Assembly (NCBI GenBank): GCA_963677225.1
Contig: OY781923.1
Coordinates: 682,001 to 746,000 of the forward strand
Length of the DNA stretch: 64,000 bases
DNA from: SABI01 sp028532915
GTDB taxonomy: Bacteria; Spirochaetota; Spirochaetia; Sphaerochaetales; Sphaerochaetaceae
Reading direction: 5' to 3'
Shown: positions 15,950 through 23,596 of the stretch, piece after piece
Layout of the letters: each line of letters starts with the position of its first letter
Numbering within the stretch: the first letter of the stretch is position 1
Notes under the pieces: model-generated
Told to the model about the DNA's origin: nothing
Seen by the model: only the letters and a program-made list of their open reading frames with translations
Databases searched by the model: none
Made by a program: the position numbers and the translations under genes

Positions 15950-16437
15950 AGATTTTCCTTAAAGCTGATAGTGATCGAATCGAGAGGGATTTTCAGACAG
16001 CGCAGGGTCACACCCGCACTGTTGAGCATCCGTTTTGAAGCTTTCACGATATCGCTGTCGCTGTATTTGTCGCTGAGGTAGACCACTTCGGTGATTCCCG
16101 ACTGGATGATCGCCTTGGCGCATTCGTTGCAGGGAAATAAAGCCACGTAGATCGAGCATCCTTTCAGATCCCGGGAGATGCTGTTGAGGATGGCATTGAG
16201 TTCAGCATGACACACATATGGGTATTTTGTCTCGAGAAATTCCCCTTCTCGTTCCCAAGGGAACTTATCATCATCGATTCCCATCGGAAAGCCGTTGTAG
16301 CCGACTCCGACGATCTTTTTGTCACTGTTGACGATACATGCTCCGACTTGAGTATTCGGGTCTTTGCTTCTTTTTGCCGACAGAAGAGCGACTCCCATGA
16401 AATACTGATCCCAATCGATATACTGTTCTCTTTTCAT
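15946..16437 (-). CDS. Deoxycytidylate (dCMP) deaminase family protein
   Basis: This 163-residue zinc deaminase has the HAE motif (VCHAELNAIL) and the PCNEC zinc-binding pair. The N-terminal MGVALLSAKRSKDPNTQVGA is typical of dCMP deaminases and ComEB. It converts dCMP to dUMP, the substrate of thymidylate synthase. That fits the flavin-dependent ThyX encoded at 56.5 kb. It is transcribed with the PfkB kinase, whose start overlaps its stop. Confidence 0.85.
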   Translation of the reverse strand: MKREQYIDWDQYFMGVALLSAKRSKDPNTQVGACIVNSDKKIVGVGYNGFPMGIDDDKFPWEREGEFLETKYPYVCHAELNAILNSISRDLKGCSIYVALFPCNECAKAIIQSGITEVVYLSDKYSDSDIVKASKRMLNSAGVTLRCLKIPLDSITISFKENL

Positions 16438-16457
16438 CTTGTGTACCTTATGCCCCG

Positions 16458-17375
16458 TTAATGGTTTTCGAAAAAGGAGAGGATCTTCTCAAGAAGCTGC
16501 TGCTGTACACTTTTGTACATGAGAAGGACATGCCTGTTGTGATCCTTGTCCATATGAGTGATCTCGTATTCCTTTTCAGTTGAACTGATATGTTTATAGA
16601 TATATTCGAGGTTGACCGAAGGGACGGTCCTGTCGTTATGATCATGAAGCATAAAGATCGGAACGTTGATTGAAGAGAGATTCCTTTTGATCTTTTTCAG
16701 CGCCGAGAGGAAGGATACTCCCACTCTCACGAATACTCCCTTGTATCCGATCCAGAGTTCATCGCCGTCGTTCTCTTCCTCTTTGCCGTAGTGGATCCCG
16801 GTTTTGATGGACGCTGTGAACAAAGCGACAGTTCTGGCGATGTAGTAGAGCCAGTTCTTTACCACACCTTCAGATATGTTGTTGAGAAAGACAGGGGCTG
16901 CGATGGTGCACACGGCATCGGGACGCTGCGCTTCTTTCGTGAACGTTTCAGCCAGGTGCAGGGACATCGCTCCGCCCATCGAGGTCCCTATCACATACAG
17001 TTTCTCATACTGGCTCCGTTTATCGAGATAGTACTCTTTCATGTAGGCAAACCACTGGCTGTAGGTGGTGTTTTCCAGATGCTCCGGCTTCGTTCCGAAC
17101 CCGGGAAGAAGAGGAACGAAGATATCGTAGCCTTCCTCGAAAGCCCTCTTTGCCGCATAGTCGTATGCATAAGGAGTGCTGGGAAGACCGTGGATCATGA
17201 TGATCGCCTTATTTCTTTTCTCATCATGTTCCAATATGACAGGCAGACATCTCGGATCGAATACTTCGTCTACCTGTGGAACTGCAGTCTGACGGGGTTT
17301 GTCCCTGTATCCGATGAGGGTGACATTCCAGATCATCCAGATCACAATCAGTGAAATTATTATTAGCGGTACCAT
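16458..17375 (-). CDS. Membrane-anchored alpha/beta hydrolase (esterase/monoacylglycerol lipase-like)
   Basis: This 305-residue protein begins with one N-terminal transmembrane segment (about 3-22) and continues as an alpha/beta hydrolase. It has an oxyanion region IMIHGLPST, nucleophile elbow GTSMGG, acid Asp in LHDHNDRTVP and catalytic His in DHNRHVLL. I chose the ATG at 17375 because a promoter places its -10 box 7 nt upstream; an ATG at 17387 lies inside that promoter. It resembles carboxylesterases and monoacylglycerol lipases; the substrate is unknown. Confidence 0.75.
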   Translation of the reverse strand: MVPLIIISLIVIWMIWNVTLIGYRDKPRQTAVPQVDEVFDPRCLPVILEHDEKRNKAIIMIHGLPSTPYAYDYAAKRAFEEGYDIFVPLLPGFGTKPEHLENTTYSQWFAYMKEYYLDKRSQYEKLYVIGTSMGGAMSLHLAETFTKEAQRPDAVCTIAAPVFLNNISEGVVKNWLYYIARTVALFTASIKTGIHYGKEEENDGDELWIGYKGVFVRVGVSFLSALKKIKRNLSSINVPIFMLHDHNDRTVPSVNLEYIYKHISSTEKEYEITHMDKDHNRHVLLMYKSVQQQLLEKILSFFENH

Positions 17376-17382
17376 AGGCAAT

Positions 17383-17411
17383 AGCATAAACGATATGACT
17401 CAGAGAGACAA
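17383..17411 (-). promoter_or_regulatory. Promoter abutting the alpha/beta hydrolase start (leaderless)
   Basis: On the minus strand TTGTCT (17406-17411), a 17-bp spacer and TATGCT (17383-17388) are followed after 7 nt by the ATG at 17375. No Shine-Dalgarno lies between. Confidence 0.6.
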
Positions 17412-17436
17412 GAAGCGAAATCTTACCTGTTTTCAT

Positions 17437-17464
17437 AAAAAAACGGCTCCCGAAAGGAGAGCCG
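17437..17464 (-). terminator. Intrinsic terminator of the oad operon
   Basis: On the minus strand CGGCTC(T)CC-TTTC-GGGAGCCG forms a stem with one bulge, followed by seven T residues. It lies 25 bp after the oadB stop. Confidence 0.9.
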
Positions 17465-17488
17465 CTTTGATAGAAATTTTATGTTTTC

Positions 17489-18715
17489 CTACATGAGGAA
17501 CTGCAGAGCAGGACGCAGGCCGTCGACAAGTTCTTCCATATACGGAACAACTGCAAGCAGAACACCGGCAGCAACTGCCGAACCGAGAACACCTGCTACA
17601 TTCGGTCCCATGGCGTGCATGAGAAGGAAGTTCTGAGGATTGCTCTCCTGTCCGACTTTGCTCGATACCCTCGCTGCCATCGGCACAGCTGAAACACCGG
17701 CAGATCCGATAAGAGGATTCACTGGATGTTTCGGATCGATCTTGTTCATCAGCTTGGCGATGAGAACACCCGTAGCGGTTCCCAGACCGAATGCGATGAG
17801 TCCAAGAGAGAGGATTCCGAGAGTGTTGAGGTTCAAGAACTTCTCAGCTTCCATCTTCGAGCCGACCGAAAGTCCCAGGAAGATGGTGACGATGTTCATC
17901 AGAGAATTCTGCATCGTATCACTGAGTCTGTTGACGACTCCGCATTCTTTTGCAAGATTCCCGAACATCAGAGCCCCTACGAGGGGAGTCGCCGACGGAA
18001 GGAGAATAGCACAGACTGTAAGAACCGAGATAGGAAAGAGGATCTTCTCCAGTTTCGAAACCGGTCTGAGCTGTTCCATCTTGATCAGCCGTTCTTTCTT
18101 AGTTGTCAGAGCTCTCATGATAGGCGGCTGGATGATAGGGACTAGAGCCATGTATGAGTAAGCGGCAACGGCGATGGATCCCAGAAGGTCGGGAGCCAGA
18201 CGGCTTGTCACATAGATTGCAGTAGGTCCGTCAGCACCTCCGATGATTCCGATCGATGCTGCGGCATGAAGATCGAAGTTGATCCCGGGGATGAATGAGA
18301 GACCAAGGGCTCCCAGAAGAGCCGCGAAGATACCGACCTGAGCAGCCGCACCGAGAAGAAGTGTCTTCGGGTTGGCGATCAGCGGGCCGAAATCGGTCAT
18401 TGCTCCTACACCCATGAAAATGAGAATCGGGAACAGGCCTGTTTCGATCCCCATATCGTAGAGCAGCTTGATGAAACCTTCACCGCCGTGAGTGCTCGTG
18501 GGGTCGATCCCTGCGATATAGGCGAACGGGATGTTCGCCAGAATACAACCGAAGCCGATGGTAACCAGCAGCAGCGGTTCAAAACCTTTTGCAATGGCAA
18601 GGTAGAGAAGCAGGAATCCTACGAGGATCATTACAACGTTTCCCCAGCCTCCGGCAGCAAGGAATCCCATGAGCCCTGTTGTCTGCCATAATTGTTGAAA
18701 TGCTTGTCCAATCAT
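17489..18715 (-). CDS. oadB: Sodium-pumping oxaloacetate decarboxylase, beta subunit
   Basis: This 408-residue integral membrane protein carries conserved OadB/GcdB/MmdB segments: GGADGPTAIYV with the essential Asp, and NPLIGSAGVSAVP in a late re-entrant region. The beta subunit decarboxylates carboxybiotin and exports Na+. It is the last gene of oadG-oadA-oadB, 12 bp after oadA and followed by a strong terminator. Together with the malic enzyme and Ldh2-type dehydrogenase encoded further along, it would couple malate/oxaloacetate turnover to a sodium gradient. Confidence 0.92.
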   Translation of the reverse strand: MIGQAFQQLWQTTGLMGFLAAGGWGNVVMILVGFLLLYLAIAKGFEPLLLVTIGFGCILANIPFAYIAGIDPTSTHGGEGFIKLLYDMGIETGLFPILIFMGVGAMTDFGPLIANPKTLLLGAAAQVGIFAALLGALGLSFIPGINFDLHAAASIGIIGGADGPTAIYVTSRLAPDLLGSIAVAAYSYMALVPIIQPPIMRALTTKKERLIKMEQLRPVSKLEKILFPISVLTVCAILLPSATPLVGALMFGNLAKECGVVNRLSDTMQNSLMNIVTIFLGLSVGSKMEAEKFLNLNTLGILSLGLIAFGLGTATGVLIAKLMNKIDPKHPVNPLIGSAGVSAVPMAARVSSKVGQESNPQNFLLMHAMGPNVAGVLGSAVAAGVLLAVVPYMEELVDGLRPALQFLM

Positions 18716-18727
18716 GTATCAGCTCCC

Positions 18728-20821
18728 TTACTCGATTACAGCGAGAACATCGTCTGCCATCAATTGATCACCTTGCTTAACGAGGATTTTCTTGATGACA
18801 CCGCTGACCGGTGCAAAAATCTCATTTTCCATTTTCATTGCTTCCATTACCAGAATCAGACCGTTCTGCTCGACTGTGTCGCCTTCTTTAGCATCGATTC
18901 TGAGCACCAGACCGGGCATCGGAGCTTTCACTTCCGTTGCGCCTGCTGCGGGCGCTGCACTCGGTGCAGCACTGGGTGTGGCGGCCGGGGCTGAAGGAGC
19001 GGGTGCGGCTGCGGCAGAGGAGATCACCAGAAGGACCTCGTCAGCAGATTTCTGATCACCCTGTTTCACTTTGATTTCGCTTACTGTACCGCTGACGGGA
19101 GCGAAGATCTCATTTTCCATCTTCATAGCTTCCATCACCATCAGAACATCATTTTCTTTGACTGTATCGCCGACAGAGACATTTGTTCTGAGAATCAGGC
19201 CGGGCATCGGAGCTTTCACTTCGACCGCAGCTGTTGCTGCTGCAGGTGCCGGTGCAGCTGCTGCAATCCCGTCTGTGACGGAAATGTCGTATGAAACACC
19301 GTTGACGATCGCCTTGTCACCTTTGAGCTGTACAGCATAGGATGAGTTGTTGACCTTGACAGTGTAGTCTGTCTTGTTGGATGAAGCGGCTGCAGCTTTC
19401 GGAGCTTCTTTGGCGACAGCACTTTTGAGTCTGACACCGTTGACCTTTGCCTTGCCAGTGAGGAAAAGGATACCTTTTTCTTTACAGCTTGCCGCAATGA
19501 AGATGTTTTCTTCGGTGATCTCGAGGTTCTCTTTCTTGAGCATCTCGATTGCTGCATCTCTTCCTTTCTTGGGATCTTTGTCGTTGAGATCGACAGCGAC
19601 CTCTTTGGTTGTAGGAAGTTTGAGCTGTTCGCTGGAGATCTTGATGACTTCAGCATCGGGTTCGACCGGGGTCTTTCCGAAATATCCGAGGACCATCTTT
19701 CCGTATCCTTCTGCTATCTTCTTCCAGGGTCCGAACATCACGTTGTTGAATGCCTGCTGGAAATAGAACTGGCTGACAGGAGTAACACTTGTTGCGTATC
19801 CGCCTTTCGCCACAACTTCAGCCATAGCATGAGTGATTTCAGGGAAGCGGTCCATCAGACCGTTGTCACGAAGCATCTGAGTGTTTGCGGTAAGAGCTCC
19901 GCCGGGAAGCGGGCTGAAGGGGATGATCGGGTTGACTGTTGTAGCTTCAGGTGGAAGGAAGTAGTCGCTCATGCACTCTTCGAAGACTCTTTCGGCTTCC
20001 ATGACTTTCTCGATATCGATATCGAGAGAGTACTCGGTTCCTCTGAGAGCATGCCACATGGTGATGACATCGGGCTGGCAGGTTCCGCCCGATACGGGAA
20101 CCAGTGAAAGGTCGACCTGGGAGGCACCGGCTTCGATGGCACTCATGTACTGTTGGATCGATACCCCTGCTGTCTCGTGAGAGTGGAATACGATGTTCAT
20201 ATCCTTTCCGAGAAGCTTTCTGGCTCTCTTGATTGTTTCATAGACGATCTTTGGTGTTGATGTTCCCGAAGCATCTTTGAAACAGACTGAATCGTAAGGG
20301 ATCCCCGCATCGAGAATTCCTTTCAGGGTCTTCTCATAGAAATCGGGATCGTGAGCTCCTGTCGCCCCTGGGGGGAGAGCCATCATGGTCACACACACTT
20401 CGTGACGTAAACCTGCTTCATGGATAGCCTTTCCGCTGTCGATGAGGTTGTTCACATCATTGAGTGCATCAAAGTTTCTGATAGTCGAGATACCGTGTTT
20501 CTTGAACAGCTCGGCGTGCAGTTTGATGATGTCTCTCGGCTGAGAATCGAGACCTACGACATTGATACCTCTGGCAAGGGTCTGCAGGTTTGCATCGGGT
20601 CCGGCAACTTTTCTGAACTCGTCCATCATGGCGAATGCATCTTCATTTGTATAGAAATACAATGACTGGAAACGGGCTCCGCCGCCGGCTTCAAAATGGT
20701 TGATACCTGCTTCTTTTGCTGCTGCTACAGCCGGCATGAAATCTTTTGTAAATACTCTAGCTCCGTAGACAGACTGGAATCCGTCACGGAAAGCTGTACA
20801 CATGAAATTGACCTTTTTCAT
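18728..20821 (-). CDS. oadA: Oxaloacetate decarboxylase alpha subunit with two tandem biotinyl domains
   Basis: This is a 697-residue protein. The N-terminal carboxyltransferase TIM barrel (about 1-265, FRDGFQS near residue 11) is followed by the conserved carboxylase domain (about 270-480), a linker and two biotin-carrier domains. These span about 533-600 and 629-697, joined by a 28-residue Ala/Pro/Ser linker. Each has the biotin-acceptor motif EAMKMEN, with predicted biotinyl lysines at about 567 and 663. Most homologues have one such domain at about 600 residues. The alpha subunit moves CO2 from oxaloacetate to biotin. A strong AAGGAG precedes the ATG. It sits 22 bp after oadG. Confidence 0.92.
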   Translation of the reverse strand: MKKVNFMCTAFRDGFQSVYGARVFTKDFMPAVAAAKEAGINHFEAGGGARFQSLYFYTNEDAFAMMDEFRKVAGPDANLQTLARGINVVGLDSQPRDIIKLHAELFKKHGISTIRNFDALNDVNNLIDSGKAIHEAGLRHEVCVTMMALPPGATGAHDPDFYEKTLKGILDAGIPYDSVCFKDASGTSTPKIVYETIKRARKLLGKDMNIVFHSHETAGVSIQQYMSAIEAGASQVDLSLVPVSGGTCQPDVITMWHALRGTEYSLDIDIEKVMEAERVFEECMSDYFLPPEATTVNPIIPFSPLPGGALTANTQMLRDNGLMDRFPEITHAMAEVVAKGGYATSVTPVSQFYFQQAFNNVMFGPWKKIAEGYGKMVLGYFGKTPVEPDAEVIKISSEQLKLPTTKEVAVDLNDKDPKKGRDAAIEMLKKENLEITEENIFIAASCKEKGILFLTGKAKVNGVRLKSAVAKEAPKAAAASSNKTDYTVKVNNSSYAVQLKGDKAIVNGVSYDISVTDGIAAAAPAPAAATAAVEVKAPMPGLILRTNVSVGDTVKENDVLMVMEAMKMENEIFAPVSGTVSEIKVKQGDQKSADEVLLVISSAAAAPAPSAPAATPSAAPSAAPAAGATEVKAPMPGLVLRIDAKEGDTVEQNGLILVMEAMKMENEIFAPVSGVIKKILVKQGDQLMADDVLAVIE

Positions 20822-20843
20822 TAAAACTCCTTGAAATGTGTTC

Positions 20844-21116
20844 TTAACGTTTTGAAAGTGAAAGGGCTGCTGCTATCGCGGCTGCAACCTCTGCACCCTT
20901 GCCTTCAGTACTCGAAGCGACTGGGGAAGAAGCGCGTTTCACAGGGGCTGTAGAAACTTTTTGGGGAAAGTATCTATTGACGATGAATGACAGTAATTTT
21001 GTGGTGAATACAAGCAATGTCAGGAAAAGGAAAACTACACCCATTCCTATCACTAACAGTATTAACCCATTGTTCACCTGCTGCAACAGCAGTTCTTTAG
21101 GTAATTGGTTTAGCAT
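20844..21116 (-). CDS. oadG: Sodium-pumping decarboxylase gamma subunit
   Basis: This 90-residue protein has a single membrane span (about 17-45, GLILLVIGMGVVFLFL) and a basic, Ala-rich cytoplasmic tail. That is the layout of OadG, which holds the alpha and beta subunits together. It is the first gene of the oad operon, directly behind a near-consensus promoter. Confidence 0.88.
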   Translation of the reverse strand: MLNQLPKELLLQQVNNGLILLVIGMGVVFLFLTLLVFTTKLLSFIVNRYFPQKVSTAPVKRASSPVASSTEGKGAEVAAAIAAALSLSKR

Positions 21117-21166
21117 GATTAATGCTCCTTACGATATTGTGTGTTGAATCAGAATACACTCAGGTT

Positions 21167-21195
21167 ACTATAACGTGAATAGAAACCCATTTCAA
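21167..21195 (-). promoter_or_regulatory. Sigma-70 promoter of the oadGAB operon
   Basis: On the minus strand TTGAAA (21190-21195), a 17-bp spacer and TATAGT (21167-21172) lie 50 bp upstream of the oadG start, which has its own AAGGAG. Confidence 0.7.
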
Positions 21196-21307
21196 GGTGC
21201 GAAATGTATCTAAAAGAGGCTATTTACAGACTTTTTGCAGCCATGTAATTCACACGGGATTATCGAAAACCTGACAGAATCCCAAAGCCGGGATGGAATG
21301 CTCTCGC

Positions 21308-21336
21308 TTGCCTAAATGAGGAACTTTCTTTACTCT
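21308..21336 (+). promoter_or_regulatory. Promoter abutting the 21344 start (probable leaderless gene)
   Basis: TTGCCT (21308-21313), a 17-bp spacer and TACTCT (21331-21336) precede the ATG by 7 nt. The GGAG that follows the -10 box is too close to the ATG to be a normal ribosome site. The block ACTCTGTGG...TATGAACATA resembles the one before rsmE. Confidence 0.5.
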
Positions 21337-21343
21337 GTGGAGT

Positions 21344-21817
21344 ATGAACATAACGAAAGAGACATCCCATAAGGTACTGCTCGTGACAAAGCAGGACGAG
21401 CGGTCGGTCGAAAGGATGTTTGCTCCTCTCGATGCTTCCGGTATGAAATACACTATCATATCTTCCGATGCGCTGGAAAACGATGAGAAGATAGTGAGAA
21501 CTCCTCTGCTGTTCATCCGCACTTCCTCTTTGAATCAACAGAAGATCTCAAAAGTTCTCACCGTTTTTCCGGAACTTACAGGTGTTATGTTCATCTTCGA
21601 TACCGGTTCTTCCTCCATCGAAATGATGAGGGAGATCGCCGTGGCCAGAACGAACTTCATCGCAGTAGTGGGAGCTCTTTTTACGGGAGGACAGGAAAGT
21701 CGGGGAATACAGCTGTGCAGACAGGTGGGGATTCCCTATCTGTCTCACATGAAAAGAGAAGAAGACCGGCTTCCTGACCCGACGGTCACAATTTTTGATA
21801 ATATGATTAATAGATAA
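21344..21817 (+). CDS. Conserved-looking protein of unknown function (157 aa)
   Basis: I do not recognise this 157-residue protein. It has no signal peptide or membrane span. Alternating hydrophobic strands (KVLLVTK, PLLFIRT, GVMFIFD, FIAVVGALF) suggest an alpha/beta Rossmann-like or receiver-like fold, but no phosphate-binding loop is visible. A Gly-rich turn follows at TGGQESRG. It stands upstream of the Nudix gene with 55 bp between and could share its transcript. Confidence 0.6.
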   Translation: MNITKETSHKVLLVTKQDERSVERMFAPLDASGMKYTIISSDALENDEKIVRTPLLFIRTSSLNQQKISKVLTVFPELTGVMFIFDTGSSSIEMMREIAVARTNFIAVVGALFTGGQESRGIQLCRQVGIPYLSHMKREEDRLPDPTVTIFDNMINR

Positions 21818-21872
21818 AGTGGTGTAACATATAGCTGATGAATATGTTTATCACATTGACAGGAGATAATCG

Positions 21873-22454
21873 ATGACAGATTCAAAACATCTTCTCTGGA
21901 AAACCGAAGAAGTAAGGCGGGTGTATGACGGTGCGATTTTCAATCTGGATGAAGTGAGAAGAAAATCTACCGACGGGAGAGAAGGAGTTTTCGTTTCGCT
22001 TGATGCTCCCAGATGGGTGACGATGGTTCCGTGGTTTCTTGATGAAAAAGGTGTTCCCCATTTCAAGATGGTGCGCCAGTACCGTCACGGATCGGGAACT
22101 GTCACCATCGAGTTTCCTGCAGGAACTGTCGATGACCATGAGGATGTCCTTGAGGCAGGGAAACGGGAGCTTCTTGAAGAGACCGGGTGTGTAGGACTGA
22201 AAGAGCCTGTCCTTCTCGGGACCGTTTCTCCGAATCCCGCATTCATGAACAACCGGGTATGGATCTACTTCGTCGAGGGGCTCACCCGAATTGCCGGACA
22301 ATCTCTTGACGAGAATGAGCAGGTCGATATTCTCGATATTCCTGTAAAGACGGTGATCGACTCTATGGGGACCGGAGAATACGATAACGGAATTATGATG
22401 ATCGCTCAGGCCTTTTTCCTGCGATATGCTTCAAAACATGGAGGACTTTTATGA
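21873..22454 (+). CDS. Nudix hydrolase, ADP-ribose pyrophosphatase type
   Basis: This 193-residue protein carries a full Nudix box: a Gly in FPAGT, then E, then REL.EE.G (RELLEETGC) with correct spacing, around residues 88-110. The upstream segment MVRQYRHGSGTVTIEFPAG is characteristic of ADP-ribose pyrophosphatases (NudF type), which hydrolyse ADP-ribose and similar nucleoside diphosphate sugars. An AGGAG 7 nt before the ATG fixes the start. Its stop overlaps the start of the SIMPL lipoprotein gene by 4 bp. Confidence 0.88.
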   Translation: MTDSKHLLWKTEEVRRVYDGAIFNLDEVRRKSTDGREGVFVSLDAPRWVTMVPWFLDEKGVPHFKMVRQYRHGSGTVTIEFPAGTVDDHEDVLEAGKRELLEETGCVGLKEPVLLGTVSPNPAFMNNRVWIYFVEGLTRIAGQSLDENEQVDILDIPVKTVIDSMGTGEYDNGIMMIAQAFFLRYASKHGGLL

Positions 22455-23176
22455 AACGATACGTGCAAATGACAGCCCTTGCGGCTGCGGTCTTTATTCT
22501 TCTCTTCTCCTGCAGCACGGTCTCTGTAGTTGAAAAGAACAAGACTGTCAGTGTGACAGGTAACGCCACACTTATGATAACCCCCGACAGTGCTTCGTTC
22601 ACTGTACGGTCAAGCGAACTGGCAAAGACCACCAAAGAAGCCCAGCATCTTGTGAACTCCAAGATCAATACGATCCTGAACAAACTGGAAGCCCTTGGAG
22701 TCGATAAGAACAATATTCAGACCAATACTTACGATTTTTCTCCCGAATACCAGTACATCGAGAATAAGAGAGAACTGGTCGGACAGAGAGTCAGTCAGTC
22801 GATCTCGGTCATTCTGCACGACATAGACACCGACGGTCAGCTTCTTCCTTCCATTCTGGATTCGCTTGGAGAGGTGACGAATATATCGCTCTCATCGATC
22901 GAATTCTTCAAGGAGGATATGAGCGGTATCTACGATGAAGCCCGTATCAAAGCCTTCGAGGATGCTCTGAAAAAAGGGTCCATGTATGCCGAAGCTGCAG
23001 ATCTCACTTTATCCGATGCACTTGTGATCAGTGATTACTCTTCCGCAGGCTATGTGGGAACGGCACGTGCCGAGATGGCAAAGAGTATGATGATGGCTGA
23101 CAGCGCCCCGACTCAGCTTCCGGTTTCGACCATCTCCGTCTCCCATTCTGTGAATGTGACGTTCGCGCTCAAGTAG
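22451..23176 (+). CDS. SIMPL-domain (DUF541) lipoprotein
   Basis: This 241-residue protein has a lipoprotein signal ending in LLFSC at residues 17-21, so it is probably membrane-anchored in the envelope. The rest is a SIMPL/DUF541 domain, starting KTVSVTGNATLMITPDSASF and including an internal AFEDALKKGSMYAEA helix typical of the family. Family members include outer-surface proteins and oxidative-stress defence proteins such as YggE; the biochemical role is not settled. It overlaps the Nudix gene by 4 bp and converges with the GNAT gene, sharing 8 bp. Confidence 0.82.
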   Translation: MKRYVQMTALAAAVFILLFSCSTVSVVEKNKTVSVTGNATLMITPDSASFTVRSSELAKTTKEAQHLVNSKINTILNKLEALGVDKNNIQTNTYDFSPEYQYIENKRELVGQRVSQSISVILHDIDTDGQLLPSILDSLGEVTNISLSSIEFFKEDMSGIYDEARIKAFEDALKKGSMYAEAADLTLSDALVISDYSSAGYVGTARAEMAKSMMMADSAPTQLPVSTISVSHSVNVTFALK

Positions 23177-23594
23177 TGTAAATCATCGTGATATGGGCAA
23201 TCCCCGCTTCGACGGTTCTCTCCTCGGTGGGGAGGAAACCTAGAGACCGGTAGAATCCTACGGCATGTTCCTGTGCATGCAGGTAGATCATCGTTTCGGG
23301 AAAGAGCTTGAGAGCCTCTTTCACGATATAAGAACCTATCCCCTGAGACCGCCGTTGTCTGACAACGGCGATTCTTCCGAATTTGATTTTATTCTCTTTC
23401 GGCTGAGCTCTCATCGTCGCGATGAATCCGCTTTCGTCCTCTACGAGCAGATGGTAGGAATCCCTGTCCAGTCCATCCTGTTCGATCTCATAGGCGACAT
23501 TCTGCTCCTCGATGAAGATCTTTCTTCTCAGTTCGATGCAGCGGGCTAACAGGGGACTCTCTTCGCGTGGTCTGATCACATGAACTTTCATCAT
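23169..23594 (-). CDS. GNAT-family N-acetyltransferase
   Basis: The protein is about 141 residues long. I use the ATG at 23594; a TTG at 23600 is also in frame. The acetyl-CoA binding loop appears as RQRRSQGIGSYIV (R/Q-x-x-G-x-G/A), and the C-terminal AVGFYRSLGF motif is typical of GNAT enzymes. The N-terminal RRKIFIEEQNV resembles ElaA/YjcF-like members. The substrate is unknown. It starts 3 bp after the alpha-galactosidase stop, so it is probably the second gene of that transcript. Confidence 0.82.
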   Translation of the reverse strand: MMKVHVIRPREESPLLARCIELRRKIFIEEQNVAYEIEQDGLDRDSYHLLVEDESGFIATMRAQPKENKIKFGRIAVVRQRRSQGIGSYIVKEALKLFPETMIYLHAQEHAVGFYRSLGFLPTEERTVEAGIAHITMIYTT

Positions 23595-23596
23595 AT

